From: Methylophilaceae bacterium
Lineage (GTDB): Bacteria; Pseudomonadota; Gammaproteobacteria; Burkholderiales; Methylophilaceae
Direction: 5' to 3'
DNA length: 64,000 bases
NCBI GenBank assembly: GCA_017858095.1
Contig: JAFMCB010000001.1
Location: 1-64,000 of the forward strand
In this document: positions 1-9,049 of the stretch, in pieces
How positions within the stretch are numbered: the stretch's first letter is position 1
How the letters are laid out: the number at the start of each line of letters is the position of its first letter
Notes under the pieces: model-generated
The model's database searches: none
What the model was told of the DNA's origin: nothing
Seen by the model: the letters and a program-made list of their open reading frames with translations, nothing else
Made by a program: the position numbers and the translations under genes

Positions 1-1163
1 CTTGCTTTGGAATTTATAATGGCTGGATAAAATTGATAATTTATTACCTGACCCTCGTTATCAATAAGCATGTCACAGACCATGGTTAAGCGATTTACCT
101 TGGGGTTAAGCGAGCACAAACCATTTGATAACTTCTCAGGCAACATCGGAATAACACGTCTTGGGAAGTAGATTGAATTTCCTCGGTTGAGTGCTTCTTG
201 ATCCAATGCAGAATTCATTCTAACGTAACTACTAACGTCAGCGATAGCAACAAGTAACCTAATATTATCTTCTAGCGGTTCTGCAAAAACAGCATCGTCA
301 AAATCTTTTGCCGTTTCTCCATCAATGGTAACAAAATTCATTTTTGTGAGATCGCGGTGCTGCTTATGATCTTTCCTTAAAACAGCATCATTAAATTTTT
401 CTGCTTCATGCAATACTTCTTTTGGAAATTCATAGGGCAAATGATATTTTCGCAGTGCTATTTCAATCTCAATACCACTATCCGCATAACTGCCTAAAAT
501 CTTAATAATTTTTCCCATTGGCTTGACACGAAAGTTGGGCTGCACTGTAATGACTACCTCAACTACTTGGCCGGGTTTTGCATTCATATCCTCATTGTAT
601 GGAACGATAATGTCCTGTGTGATACGCTTATCTTCTGCAGAAACGATGGTAACACCATGATTTTGAATTACTCGACCAACTAAAATAGCATTTGCTCGCT
701 CGAGCACCTCAACAATTATTCCCTCTTGCCTGCCACGTTTATCAATACCGGTAACCTGAACCATAACGCGATCATTATTAAATACCTTTGACATTTCCTT
801 CGGTGATAAAAAAATATCGGGGTTGGATGAATCCTCAGCTATTAAGAAACCAAACCCATCATGATGGCCAAGCACCCTTCCAGGAATAAGGTTTATCTTT
901 TTTGCAACGCAAAGGACATCTTTACGATTAATCATGATTTGTCCTTGCCTCGCCATGGCATTTAAACGCTTTTCAAAAAAAATCTCTTCATCTTTTGCAA
1001 TATCAAGCAGCTTACTCAATTCATTTTTTTTAAGGGGTACCCCATGCTTATTCATCACATCCAGAATTAATTCTCGACTTGGAATGGGGTTTGGATAAAT
1101 TTCTTTTTCTCGTGAAATTTTAGGGTCGTTATCTCGAATTCTATTTTTTTTAATTTTTTTCAT
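1..1163 (-). CDS. rnr: Ribonuclease R, N-terminal part (cut by window start)
   Basis: 3'-5' exoribonuclease that degrades structured RNA. The gene runs off the left edge, so only about the first 387 residues are visible and the ORF track omits it. Translating the minus strand from the ATG at 1163 gives a Lys-rich start, a winged-helix/cold-shock region with GRVLGHHDGFGFL, and the catalytic RNB signature TIDGETAKDFDDAV, whose Asp residues bind the metal. That signature separates RNase R/II from other OB-fold proteins. The start overlaps the end of hpt by 14 bp, so the two genes are probably translated from one mRNA. Seen: motifs and overlap. Known: family role. RNase II is less likely because of the extended basic N-terminus. 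Confidence 0.93.
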   Translation of the reverse strand, partial: MKKIKKNRIRDNDPKISREKEIYPNPIPSRELILDVMNKHGVPLKKNELSKLLDIAKDEEIFFEKRLNAMARQGQIMINRKDVLCVAKKINLIPGRVLGHHDGFGFLIAEDSSNPDIFLSPKEMSKVFNNDRVMVQVTGIDKRGRQEGIIVEVLERANAILVGRVIQNHGVTIVSAEDKRITQDIIVPYNEDMNAKPGQVVEVVITVQPNFRVKPMGKIIKILGSYADSGIEIEIALRKYHLPYEFPKEVLHEAEKFNDAVLRKDHKQHRDLTKMNFVTIDGETAKDFDDAVFAEPLEDNIRLLVAIADVSSYVRMNSALDQEALNRGNSIYFPRRVIPMLPEKLSNGLCSLNPKVNRLTMVCDMLIDNEGQVINYQFYPAIINSKA

Positions 1164-1707
1164 TTACTGTGGTGTTGTTTAATGCATACAAATCTGCAAT
1201 ATTTCTCCCTAATCCATTGTAATCGAGTCCAAAACCATAAACGTAGGCGTCATCAACTTCGAGCCCATAAAAGTCTGCTTCAATCATTTTCTTTTTATTT
1301 ATTTTTTTTTCAAAAAGAGCAACATTTGTTATTGATTTGGGATCATGCTGAGCTAGACGTTGGTAGATGTAATGCATTGTATTACCCTCGTCTAAAATAT
1401 CATCAACAACCAAAATATGCTGATTTTTAATTTCTTTTGCAGAAGGTTCATGCGTTAACGTAATTTTAGCTTGGCCAACATTATCTTGATAACGAGACAC
1501 ATGGATGTAGTTAACCTCCATCGTAAACGTTAACTTAGGGATTAAAATCCCAACAAAAGGAATTGCCCCTGTCAAAACGGGCAACAAAAGAACTTTTTTA
1601 CCACTAAACTCTTTATTTAATCTAGTGGCAATATGATTTATAGAATGCAGAATTTCTTCATGCGTATAGATAATATGCGAATTGGCTAAGATTGCTTGAT
1701 CTAACAT
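1150..1707 (-). CDS. hpt: Hypoxanthine-guanine phosphoribosyltransferase
   Basis: Purine salvage enzyme that transfers phosphoribosyl from PRPP to hypoxanthine or guanine in the cytosol. The PRPP loop ILVVDDILDEGNT lies near residues 97-109 and the pyrophosphate loop LLLPVLTGAIPF near residue 40. Length (185 aa) is normal for the family. The ORF track starts at a TTG at 1710. I prefer the ATG at 1707 because it forms a TGATG stop-start junction with galU. The 3' end overlaps rnr by 14 bp. The sequence cannot settle whether hypoxanthine or guanine is preferred, so a xanthine or mixed specificity remains possible. Confidence 0.9.
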   Translation of the reverse strand: MLDQAILANSHIIYTHEEILHSINHIATRLNKEFSGKKVLLLPVLTGAIPFVGILIPKLTFTMEVNYIHVSRYQDNVGQAKITLTHEPSAKEIKNQHILVVDDILDEGNTMHYIYQRLAQHDPKSITNVALFEKKINKKKMIEADFYGLEVDDAYVYGFGLDYNGLGRNIADLYALNNTTVNEKN

Positions 1708-2573
1708 CAAGTCAGCCTATTTCTAAGGTAACTCTCCAACTCAACACCAAAATCGTTATTTTTAAGCGCGTATTCGATATTCGCTTTTACAAAGCCCAAT
1801 TTATCGCCACAATCATAGCGCGTACCTAAGAATTCATAAGCTGAAACATTATTGGTCGCCAGCATACTTTTGATAGCATCTGTTAATTGAATTTCATTAC
1901 CCGTACCTACATTCGTCTTAGCGAGATAATCAAGTATTTGATTGGTAAAGATGTACCGACCAACAACACCAAAATCTGACGGGGCATCAACAGGATCGGG
2001 TTTCTCAATAATATCAATAATGTTTGCTAAAGCTTTGTTGAACGAATCAATCTCAATCATGCCGTAGTGAATGGAGTCTGCCTTTTTTATTTTTTCCACG
2101 GCAATCAATGACGTATTTGAATCATCATACCTATCAACCATTTGCTTTAATACACCAGGCTTAGCATCAATCAAGTCATCAGCGAGAACGACAGCAAAGG
2201 GCTCGTCACCCAAGACAGGTTTTGCCTGCAGAATTGCATGCCCTAAGCCCAATGGCTCCCCCTGTCTAATGTATATACATGACGCACTTTTAGGGATTAT
2301 ATTATTCATTTCATCAAATAATTGCTTTTTCTTATCAGTCATATTCGATACACCAATTTCAAGCGTTTGATCAAAATGATCGGTGATAGCACGCTTGGTT
2401 TTCCCTGTGATAAAAATAAGCTCAGTAAAACCAGCCTCAAGAGCCTCTTCCACTGCGTATTGAATTAAAGGTTTATCAACCACAGGAAGCATTTCCTTTG
2501 GAGTAGCTTTGGTAGCAGGCAAGAAACGAGAGCCGTGTCCAGCCACTGGAAAAACAACTTTCTTTAACCTCAT
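1707..2573 (-). CDS. galU: UTP-glucose-1-phosphate uridylyltransferase
   Basis: Makes UDP-glucose from UTP and glucose-1-phosphate, feeding lipopolysaccharide and other surface sugars. The N-terminus carries the nucleotidyltransferase signature PVAGHGSRFLPATKATPKEMLPV (quoted in part: GSRFLPATKATPKEML), with the sugar-binding VEKP-like motif IEKPDPVDAPSDFGVVGRYI further on. At 288 aa it is the usual GalU size. The strong TKATPKEMLP motif separates it from glucose-1-phosphate thymidylyltransferases. It has a 69-bp upstream gap after moaE that may hold its own promoter, and it is fused to hpt by a one-base stop-start overlap. UDP-glucose could also feed other glycosyltransferases; this is inference. 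Confidence 0.95.
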   Translation of the reverse strand: MRLKKVVFPVAGHGSRFLPATKATPKEMLPVVDKPLIQYAVEEALEAGFTELIFITGKTKRAITDHFDQTLEIGVSNMTDKKKQLFDEMNNIIPKSASCIYIRQGEPLGLGHAILQAKPVLGDEPFAVVLADDLIDAKPGVLKQMVDRYDDSNTSLIAVEKIKKADSIHYGMIEIDSFNKALANIIDIIEKPDPVDAPSDFGVVGRYIFTNQILDYLAKTNVGTGNEIQLTDAIKSMLATNNVSAYEFLGTRYDCGDKLGFVKANIEYALKNNDFGVELESYLRNRLT

Positions 2574-2642
2574 ATTAAACCCTGATATTTCATAGCGTCA
2601 TATTAACAGATGAATGATTTATTATTTTGATTCAAGATAACA

Positions 2643-3131
2643 TTATGAAACTTTAGTTTTGCAATCTTGCAGTTTTGATTGCCATTTTTTAGTGTTTGAT
2701 TCATCCCCCACTTTTCTTTCCACCCAATACTCACCCTTTGATGTCAACTCTTTTTTCCAAAAAGGTGCCTCCGTTTTTAGGTAATCGATGACAAATCGGC
2801 ATGCATCAAACGCTTCATCGCGATGCTCACTTAAAACAATCACGCCCACAATAGGTTCATTGGGCTCCAATAACCCATAACGGTGAATAATTTGCACAGC
2901 CGTTATATTCCAATTCTTTTTTGCATATTGCTCAATTTTTATTAACGCTTTTATGGTCATTTCTGGGTAATGCTCAATATGTAGTTTGGATAACTTTTTA
3001 TTTGTTTTATTTGGGTCAAATTCTCTGACATACCCAGTGAATGACACCACAGCTCCGATTGATGTGGTATTAGCTCTGAGAGACTTTATCAAATCCTCAA
3101 TGGAAAAGGTTTCTTGTTGAACGATTGCCAT
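2643..3131 (-). CDS. moaE: Molybdopterin synthase catalytic subunit
   Basis: Large subunit of molybdopterin synthase, which inserts two sulfurs into precursor Z using the thiocarboxylated MoaD tail. The C-terminal half has the family core SEHRDEAFDACRFVIDYLK followed by APFWKKE, containing the conserved active-site lysines, then GEYWVE. Length 162 aa is typical (about 150). Its ATG abuts the moaD stop with no spacer (TAA-ATG), as expected for subunits made in a 1:1 ratio. No other molybdenum cofactor genes are in the window, so the rest of the pathway must be elsewhere. Confidence 0.95.
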   Translation of the reverse strand: MAIVQQETFSIEDLIKSLRANTTSIGAVVSFTGYVREFDPNKTNKKLSKLHIEHYPEMTIKALIKIEQYAKKNWNITAVQIIHRYGLLEPNEPIVGVIVLSEHRDEAFDACRFVIDYLKTEAPFWKKELTSKGEYWVERKVGDESNTKKWQSKLQDCKTKVS

Positions 3132-3392
3132 TTAACCTCCAGTGATAGGTGGTAGAAAGGCGACTTCGTCACCTTGCCTGACGGGTGTGTCCCAATCTAC
3201 AATTTCATGATTAACAGCGACGCGGAGATTCTTTCTCATTTCCACTAATTTTAGCCATGGGTCTTCGTTATTTTCCGTTAAAAAAATCAATAATTGTTCA
3301 ACATTTTTAACCTTTGATTCGTTAATGCTCATTTCTATCGATTCTTTACCGAAAAGCTCTCTTAAACTCGCAAAAAATAAAATTTTAATCAT
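3132..3392 (-). CDS. moaD: Molybdopterin synthase sulfur carrier subunit
   Basis: Small ubiquitin-fold protein whose C-terminal Gly-Gly is thiocarboxylated and delivers sulfur to MoaE. The sequence ends in PPITGG exactly at the stop. The ORF track begins nine codons earlier at 3419. I chose the ATG at 3392 because an AGAGGT ribosome binding site lies just upstream and the protein then starts MIKILFFASLRE, typical of MoaD. The result is 86 aa, the usual size. The start overlaps the end of rmuC by 8 bp, and the stop abuts moaE. Confidence 0.94.
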   Translation of the reverse strand: MIKILFFASLRELFGKESIEMSINESKVKNVEQLLIFLTENNEDPWLKLVEMRKNLRVAVNHEIVDWDTPVRQGDEVAFLPPITGG

Positions 3393-4422
3393 CTGACCTC
3401 TTTTCCGATAATGTGTCATCCAAATCTAGTAAGTCTTCATCAATGTCATCAAGCTGCACACGTTCAATTTGTTTGAAACGTGAGGTAATTTTTTTACTTG
3501 TGATATTAATTTTTTGCGCATTGTCATTAGCTTGGCTGATGTTATCTGTTAATTTTTTCATACGCGAATCAAACCGTTCAAATTCTTGACCAAGTTTGCC
3601 TAATTCAGATTTGATAATATGCACCTGTTTCTTTGTTTCAATATCTTTCAGCACTGCTCTGGCCGTATTTAGAACAGCCATTAATGTGGTGGGTGATACT
3701 AACCAGACACGATGCAACATTGCCTCTTTAATAATATCAGGGTGGTGCCCATGAATTTCTGCAAAGACCGCTTCTGCAGGTATAAACATTACCGCGCCAT
3801 CCGATGTTTCATTGGGAATAATATATTTTGAAGATATGTCGGTAATATGCTTTCTCACATCTAGCTTAAACTGGCGTTTTGCTCGCTCTTTATCCCCCTC
3901 AGCAATATTTTGGTCAAACATTTTATGGTAATTTTCCATTGGAAATTTAGAGTCAACTCCAATAGTGCCCGTCGGCTCTGGTAAAAATAATGCGCAATCC
4001 ACTCGTGCGCCGGATAAAAAAGTATGTTGAAAGGCATAAGAATCCGGCGGCATAATATTTGAAATAAGCTCTTTAAGTTGAATTTCCCCATAGGTACCTC
4101 TGGAGCGCTTGTCCCCTAATATTTCTTGCAGGCTCACCATGTTTGTCATCATGCCATCGATTTTTTTTTGCGCCTCATCAATAGTCGCCAGCGTTTTAGC
4201 AACATTCACAAAGGTTTCATTTTGGGATTTTTCTTGATCAGATAACGTGTTATGCAGACGGTCTGATAACTTATTCATCGCGTCATTGATATCCACAATG
4301 ATTTGCCTATGCTTTTCTTCAAGTGTTTGCGTCACATTTAACTCAGATTTATTAAAGAATAGTTTCCAAATCAATACAGCTAACGCTAGAAAAATGAATA
4401 ACAGTGAAAATTCAACTAACAT
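3385..4422 (-). CDS. rmuC: DNA recombination protein RmuC
   Basis: Inner-membrane-anchored protein with a putative nuclease fold that limits inversions and rearrangements at repeats. Residues about 5-25 form one membrane segment, 30-100 look like a coiled coil, and 100-300 match the RmuC domain, including GVDSKFPMENY and VMFIPAEAVFAEI. Length 345 aa is somewhat below E. coli RmuC (475 aa) but normal for shorter homologues. It sits 8 bp after metY and overlaps moaD; neither neighbour suggests a functional link, so this looks like operon packing. The nuclease activity of the family is itself predicted rather than well proven. Confidence 0.9.
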   Translation of the reverse strand: MLVEFSLLFIFLALAVLIWKLFFNKSELNVTQTLEEKHRQIIVDINDAMNKLSDRLHNTLSDQEKSQNETFVNVAKTLATIDEAQKKIDGMMTNMVSLQEILGDKRSRGTYGEIQLKELISNIMPPDSYAFQHTFLSGARVDCALFLPEPTGTIGVDSKFPMENYHKMFDQNIAEGDKERAKRQFKLDVRKHITDISSKYIIPNETSDGAVMFIPAEAVFAEIHGHHPDIIKEAMLHRVWLVSPTTLMAVLNTARAVLKDIETKKQVHIIKSELGKLGQEFERFDSRMKKLTDNISQANDNAQKINITSKKITSRFKQIERVQLDDIDEDLLDLDDTLSEKRSDD

Positions 4423-4430
4423 AGGAGTAA

Positions 4431-5705
4431 TTATTTGGCAGCCTTCAGTGCCTGAGTAATATCAGCAAGGATGTCATCAATGTGTTCAATGCCCACAGAG
4501 ATTCTGACCATATCTTCAGAGACACCAGCTAATTTTAATTCCTTATCATCCAATTGACGATGCGTCGTTGAGGCGGGATGGCAAGCAAGGGATTTAGCAT
4601 CACCGATATTCACCAATCGTAAAATCATTTTTAGCGCATCAATAAATTTTGCTCCAGCAACCTTCCCCCCCTTAATGCCAAAACTGATGATACCCGCGGC
4701 CTGCCCTTTAGTAATTTTTTTACAAATTGTATGGTAAGGGTCACTTGGTAACCCTGCATAGTTAACCCAACTCACTTGTTCATTTTTCTGCAAGAATTCA
4801 GCTACCTTGAATGCATTGAAACAATGACGCTCAATTCTTAAACCTAAGGTTTCCAATCCTTGCATAATTTGAAACGCGCTACTAGCAGCCAAGGCAGCAC
4901 CCGTATTTCGAAGTGGCACAACACGACAACGCCCAATATAGGCGGCTGGACCAAGCGCTTCGGTATAAACAACGCCATGATAAGAAGGGTCTGGTTCATT
5001 CAGCATAGGAAATTTTTTCGCTTCTTTTGCCCAATCAAACTTACCACTATCTACAATGACCCCGCCCACTGTCGTTCCATGTCCGCCTATATATTTTGTT
5101 AATGAATGAATAACAATGTCCGCACCAAAGTCTATTGGGCGACACAAATAAGGGGTAGCCACTGTGTTATCAACGATTAATGGAATGCCTTTTTCATGCG
5201 CAATATCTGCCAATATTTTCAGATCAACCACATTGCCTAATGGGTTGCCAATCGTCTCACAATATAGCGCTTTGGTTTTACTATCAATCGCCGCTTTAAT
5301 TTCATCATAGTTACCCGCATCAACCATTTTCACTTCCACACCTTGATTGGGTAATGTGTGCGCAAAAAGATTGTATGTACCACCGTAGAGCTGACTGGTG
5401 CTAACAATATTGTCACCAACTCTGGTAATACACGAAATTGCATAGGTTATGGCTGCCATGCCTGATGCTAAAGCTAATGCAGCAATACCCCCCTCCATCT
5501 CGGCTATTCTTTGCTCAAGCACTGCGTTGGTGGGGTTCATAATCCTGCTGTAAATATTGCCCTCTACTTTGAGGTCAAATAAATCTGCGCCATGTTGGGT
5601 ATTATCAAATGTAAATGAAGTGGTTTGATAAATAGGCGTGGTGGCAGCCTTAGTTGTTTTCTCCGACTCGTAACCATGGTGAAGGGCAATCGATTCGAGT
5701 TTCAT
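4431..5705 (-). CDS. metY: O-acetylhomoserine sulfhydrylase (MetY type)
   Basis: PLP enzyme of the Cys/Met metabolism family that makes homocysteine from O-acetylhomoserine and sulfide. The PLP lysine is in HSLTKYIGGHG near residue 205. The long form (424 aa) with HHGYESEKTTKAATTPIYQTTSF at the start and an inserted loop after the PLP lysine (PDPSYHGVVY) is characteristic of MetY rather than MetZ or cystathionine gamma-synthase. A second sulfhydrylase, metZ, lies at 27040-28212 with its own riboswitch. The 53-bp leader of metY shows no comparable riboswitch. The acyl group preference (acetyl versus succinyl) is inferred from family type. Confidence 0.93.
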   Translation of the reverse strand: MKLESIALHHGYESEKTTKAATTPIYQTTSFTFDNTQHGADLFDLKVEGNIYSRIMNPTNAVLEQRIAEMEGGIAALALASGMAAITYAISCITRVGDNIVSTSQLYGGTYNLFAHTLPNQGVEVKMVDAGNYDEIKAAIDSKTKALYCETIGNPLGNVVDLKILADIAHEKGIPLIVDNTVATPYLCRPIDFGADIVIHSLTKYIGGHGTTVGGVIVDSGKFDWAKEAKKFPMLNEPDPSYHGVVYTEALGPAAYIGRCRVVPLRNTGAALAASSAFQIMQGLETLGLRIERHCFNAFKVAEFLQKNEQVSWVNYAGLPSDPYHTICKKITKGQAAGIISFGIKGGKVAGAKFIDALKMILRLVNIGDAKSLACHPASTTHRQLDDKELKLAGVSEDMVRISVGIEHIDDILADITQALKAAK

Positions 5706-5758
5706 AATTTTTATCCTCTAATTTTTTCTGATACTTAATAGTAACAAGATATTTTAAT

Positions 5759-6349
5759 TTATTGCGATATCTCCTCAATATTAATTAAGGGAAACCGCGC
5801 TACAATTTCTTGCACACCCTTGGGTGTTATTTTAACTTTAAGCTGGATTTCTTCTGTAAATTGCTTGTCTATAATGCTCCCATTATTACTATAAATTACA
5901 TGAGTTATACTATCTAACATACTGTATTTAAATGATAATAAATAATAATTATTTAAAGTAAAATCGGCAACCTTGCTTCTTTTTAACGCCAACATGCCAG
6001 CCTTGCTGTAGGCTCTTGCCAAACCACCAGTACCTAAATTAATGCCCCCATAATAACGCACCACAGCCAAGCATGTATTAACAATGTTCTGGTTTTCTAA
6101 TATATTTAACAAGGGCTTGCCTGCCGTTCCAGATGGTTCACCAGCGTCGTTAAAATAGGGTTCAATGCTATTGCCTAAGTAGGTTTGGTAAGCATAAGCG
6201 ATGTGGCTGCAAGATGGGTGAGCTGATTGCAGGCACTTAATCTTTTCTAACGCGCTGTCTCTTGTTGTGATAATGAAAGATAGTCCAATAAATTTAGATT
6301 TGTTGATTATTAGGTCTTCCGAAGTGCTTTCTAGTGAAATAATCTTCAA
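5759..6349 (-). CDS. YigZ / IMPACT family protein (UPF0029)
   Basis: Cytosolic protein of the IMPACT/YigZ family, whose bacterial role is not firmly established (it has been linked to translation control and peptidase-like activity). The N-terminal domain shows NKSKFIGLSFI and HPSCSHIAYAYQ, then the signature YFNDAGEPSGTAGKP and VVRYYGGINLGTGGLARAY at residues about 70-125. The C-terminal ferredoxin-like domain (residues 135-196) is present, so the protein is full length at 196 aa. It begins 2 bp after fhs, which suggests co-transcription, but no functional tie is evident. Confidence 0.9.
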   Translation of the reverse strand: MKIISLESTSEDLIINKSKFIGLSFIITTRDSALEKIKCLQSAHPSCSHIAYAYQTYLGNSIEPYFNDAGEPSGTAGKPLLNILENQNIVNTCLAVVRYYGGINLGTGGLARAYSKAGMLALKRSKVADFTLNNYYLLSFKYSMLDSITHVIYSNNGSIIDKQFTEEIQLKVKITPKGVQEIVARFPLINIEEISQ

Positions 6350-6351
6350 AT

Positions 6352-8013
6352 TTAACTCAAACCAACAATATTTCCTTTTTTATCAACAAAAATATGTTCA
6401 CTCGCAGGTATCTTTGGAAGTCCTGGTAATGTCATTAAATCCCCGCATACAGCGACAATAAAACCCGCACCCCTTGACAACCTTATCTCTCTTATATTTA
6501 GATCGTGATCAGTAGCGGCTCCCCGTTGCTTAGGGTCACTTGAAAAAGAATACGGGGTTTTGGCAATACACACCGGCAAATTATCATATAACTTGGCGAG
6601 CTCATTTATTTGTTCATCTGCCTCAGGTTCATAAATAACACTTTTCGCTCGATAGATTTTTTTTGCCAGCACTTCTATCTTCTGCTTTAATGATAAATCT
6701 GGCTCGTAGACATAACGAAAGTTTGATTTGTTATTTTCTAACAATGTAATTGCAGCATTCGCCAACTCAACTGCGCCTTTGGCACCCTCAGACCAGTGGT
6801 TGCATAAAATTGCTTGAAATCCAAGTTTTTCGACCGCAGTTTTGACAAAGGCAATCTCGTCTTGCGTGTCAGCACTAAATTGGTTAATCGCAACAATTAA
6901 ATCAAGCCCGTAATGTTCGCTGCAATTTTCAATATGCCGTTTTAAATTTTCAAAACCCAAGGCCAGTGCTTGTAAATTTTCTTGGTTTAAATCGGCAACT
7001 TCAATGCCGCCGTGGTATTTTAGCGCCCTGATGGTGGCGACTAAAACAATCATATGCGGCTCAAGGCCAGTTTGACGGCACTTAATATCGATAAATTTCT
7101 CAGCACCAAGGTCCGCCCCAAACCCTGCTTCTGTAACGACATAATCAGATAATGAAAGAGCTAAATTGGTGGCGGCGTAAGAATTGCAACCATGCGCAAT
7201 ATTAGCAAAAGGGCCTCCGTGCACCAGTGTCGGGGTGTGATGAATGGTTTGTACAAGGTTGGGCATAAAGGCATCTTTCAAAAGCGCTACCATTGGCCCT
7301 TGAGCTTTCAGATCTTTTGCCAATATAGGTGGCTTCGAGGGATCAATATGCTTAGCAACCTCCATTTCTCCAAGTCGCTTTTCAAGATCTTTGTAGGAAG
7401 TTGCAAGACAAAAAATTGCCATTACCTCACTTGCCACGGTGATGTTGAATTTGGATGTGTATTGATAGCGACTCATCTCTACCTTGACTTGACGCAGCGA
7501 TCGATCATTCATATCCAAACAGCGATCAAAGCTTATTCTATTGACATCAATGCCGAGCTCATTACCGTGCCAAATATGATTATCAATTAAAGCAGATAAA
7601 AGGTTATTGGCTGAGGTAATTGCATGAAAGTCGCCAGTGAAATGTAAATTAATATTTTCCATAGGTAACGCTTGTGACATTCCGCCACCGGTAGCACCAC
7701 CTTTCATTCCAAAAACGGGGCCTAATGAAGGCTCCCTCACACACACCATGGATTTTTTCCCCACATACGACAATGCGTCAGCAAGCCCAATTGTGGTGGT
7801 GGTTTTCCCCTCACCAGCTGGCGTGGGACTCATGGCTGTGACGAGAATTAATTTTGCGTTGGATTTATTTTTTTTGGGGAGCTTACTTGTATCAATTTTT
7901 GCAATGGATGGACCAAAATTAATTAGGCAATCTTTTGCTACTCCAACTTTCGCAGCAATGTCCTCAATTGGCAGTAGTTTCGCGTTTTGGGCTATTTCTA
8001 TATCTGATTTCAT
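6352..8013 (-). CDS. fhs: Formate-tetrahydrofolate ligase
   Basis: Joins formate to tetrahydrofolate with ATP, giving 10-formyl-THF for purines, serine and C1 assimilation. The phosphate loop TPAGEGKTTTTIGLADAL is near residue 62, followed by REPSLGPVFGMKGGATGGG and FTGDFHAI. Length 553 aa is full for the family (about 555). In methylotrophs this enzyme links formate from methanol oxidation to the folate pool, which fits the pqq genes nearby. It lies 13 bp after the CysB-like gene, an odd pairing that may simply reflect genome compaction. Confidence 0.97.
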   Translation of the reverse strand: MKSDIEIAQNAKLLPIEDIAAKVGVAKDCLINFGPSIAKIDTSKLPKKNKSNAKLILVTAMSPTPAGEGKTTTTIGLADALSYVGKKSMVCVREPSLGPVFGMKGGATGGGMSQALPMENINLHFTGDFHAITSANNLLSALIDNHIWHGNELGIDVNRISFDRCLDMNDRSLRQVKVEMSRYQYTSKFNITVASEVMAIFCLATSYKDLEKRLGEMEVAKHIDPSKPPILAKDLKAQGPMVALLKDAFMPNLVQTIHHTPTLVHGGPFANIAHGCNSYAATNLALSLSDYVVTEAGFGADLGAEKFIDIKCRQTGLEPHMIVLVATIRALKYHGGIEVADLNQENLQALALGFENLKRHIENCSEHYGLDLIVAINQFSADTQDEIAFVKTAVEKLGFQAILCNHWSEGAKGAVELANAAITLLENNKSNFRYVYEPDLSLKQKIEVLAKKIYRAKSVIYEPEADEQINELAKLYDNLPVCIAKTPYSFSSDPKQRGAATDHDLNIREIRLSRGAGFIVAVCGDLMTLPGLPKIPASEHIFVDKKGNIVGLS

Positions 8014-8026
8014 ATTAACTTTATAC

Positions 8027-8956
8027 CTAAATATGGCGTTTTTGTAAAAAGTTTTTTAGCTCATTATCGCTCATGTGAGGGGTAAACATTTTTATAAAAT
8101 CATGGGTAAATTGTCTTATAAATGTGTCTTTTCTGATACCCAGATATGTGGTGCTGGTTGGAAAAAGATGACTCACATCACGACTGACTAAACCTTTATC
8201 TTTTTCTTTATCAAAAGCCATTTGAGCAATTAAACCGACACCCAAATTAAGACTAACATAGGTTTTAATAACATCCGCATCAATCGCTGTGAGCATGATA
8301 TTTGGATTTATATTGGCGTCCTTAAAAACGTTAGAAACAATGGTGCTGCCTGTAAATGCATAATCATAGGTAATTAAAGGATACGTGGATAAGTCTTTTA
8401 ACGTAATTTCATCTTTTTCACCTAATGGATGCCCCTTCGGCATGACAACGCATCGATTCCATGAATAGCATGGAATGCAAAAAATTTTTTCATTTAAACT
8501 AATGGACTCAGTGGCAATGCCTATGTCTGCTTCACCGGAGACGATTTGTTCGGTTACCTGGGTAGGGTTACCCTGATGAATATTTAAATTTATCTTTGGG
8601 TATTGTTTCACAAAGGACTCTACAATTTTTGGTAATTTATAACGTGCCTGTGTATGCGTGGTAGCGATAGTAAAGTTTCCTGCATCTGTCTTTTCGTACT
8701 CCTCAGAGACACGTTTAATATTTTTTGTCTCACGCATAATTTCGGTAATGGAAAATATGACTTTGTGACCAGGTTCAGTCAACCCGACTAAACGCTTGCC
8801 ATTTCTTTGAAATATCTGAATACCAATTTCATCCTCAAGTAATTGGATTTGTTTGCTTATTCCGGGCTGTGAGGTATGGAGAGAATGGGCGGCTTTAGAG
8901 ATATTAAATTGGTTTTGTACCACCTCATAAATGCAGCGTAATTGTTGTAATTTCAT
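8027..8956 (-). CDS. cysB: CysB-like LysR-family transcriptional regulator
   Basis: LysR-type activator of sulfur assimilation genes. The first 60 residues are the winged helix-turn-helix (MKLQQLRCIYEVVQNQFNISKAA, in part YEVVQNQFNISKAAHSL), and residues 90-300 form the inducer-binding domain. The opening MKLQQLRCIYEV and the TTHTQARYKLP motif match the CysB/Cbl branch, not generic LysR. It is divergent from the TauE-cysI-cysH-cysDN cluster, separated by 93 bp, the standard arrangement for a regulator acting on its neighbour. CysB versus Cbl cannot be decided from sequence alone, but CysB is the simpler reading since no second copy is present here. Confidence 0.9.
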   Translation of the reverse strand: MKLQQLRCIYEVVQNQFNISKAAHSLHTSQPGISKQIQLLEDEIGIQIFQRNGKRLVGLTEPGHKVIFSITEIMRETKNIKRVSEEYEKTDAGNFTIATTHTQARYKLPKIVESFVKQYPKINLNIHQGNPTQVTEQIVSGEADIGIATESISLNEKIFCIPCYSWNRCVVMPKGHPLGEKDEITLKDLSTYPLITYDYAFTGSTIVSNVFKDANINPNIMLTAIDADVIKTYVSLNLGVGLIAQMAFDKEKDKGLVSRDVSHLFPTSTTYLGIRKDTFIRQFTHDFIKMFTPHMSDNELKNFLQKRHI

Positions 8957-9049
8957 ATAGCTAAAAGTTATATCTTTATCATTTAATATTACTAGAATAA
9001 TATATTAAAACCTGATATATTTCACCTCAATTTTTCTATCAGGTTATCT
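8957..9049. promoter_or_regulatory. Divergent control region, cysB-like / TauE permease
   Basis: This 93-bp AT-rich gap must hold promoters for both the regulator and the sulfur cluster. A TAATAT element at 8998-9003 could be a plus-strand -10 box, with no good -35, as expected for an activator-dependent promoter. A CysB binding site is likely here but I cannot assign it by eye, because CysB sites are degenerate. Confidence 0.5.
9009..9045 (+). promoter_or_regulatory. Inverted repeat overlapping the TauE gene ribosome binding site
   Basis: Two perfect 9-base arms, AACCTGATA (9009-9017) and TATCAGGTT (9037-9045), are separated by 19 bases. The second arm contains the AGG (9041-9043) that serves as ribosome binding site 6 bases before the ATG at 9050. 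If transcribed, the hairpin would hide that site. It could instead be a spaced DNA operator. No T-run follows, so it is not a terminator. Confidence 0.5.

Noticed and set aside
1182-1430. Plus-strand 82-residue frame inside hpt
   Set aside because: It is antisense to a gene with clear PRPP-transferase motifs, has no ribosome binding site and no recognisable domain. The many other opposite-strand frames in the track are rejected for the same reason.
3861-4091. 76-residue frame within rmuC
   Set aside because: Same strand but another frame inside the conserved RmuC domain, and unlike any family I know.
5706-5758. A SAM riboswitch before metY
   Set aside because: The 53-base leader lacks the GATTT, GCTTGC and GCTAAA elements and has no terminator.
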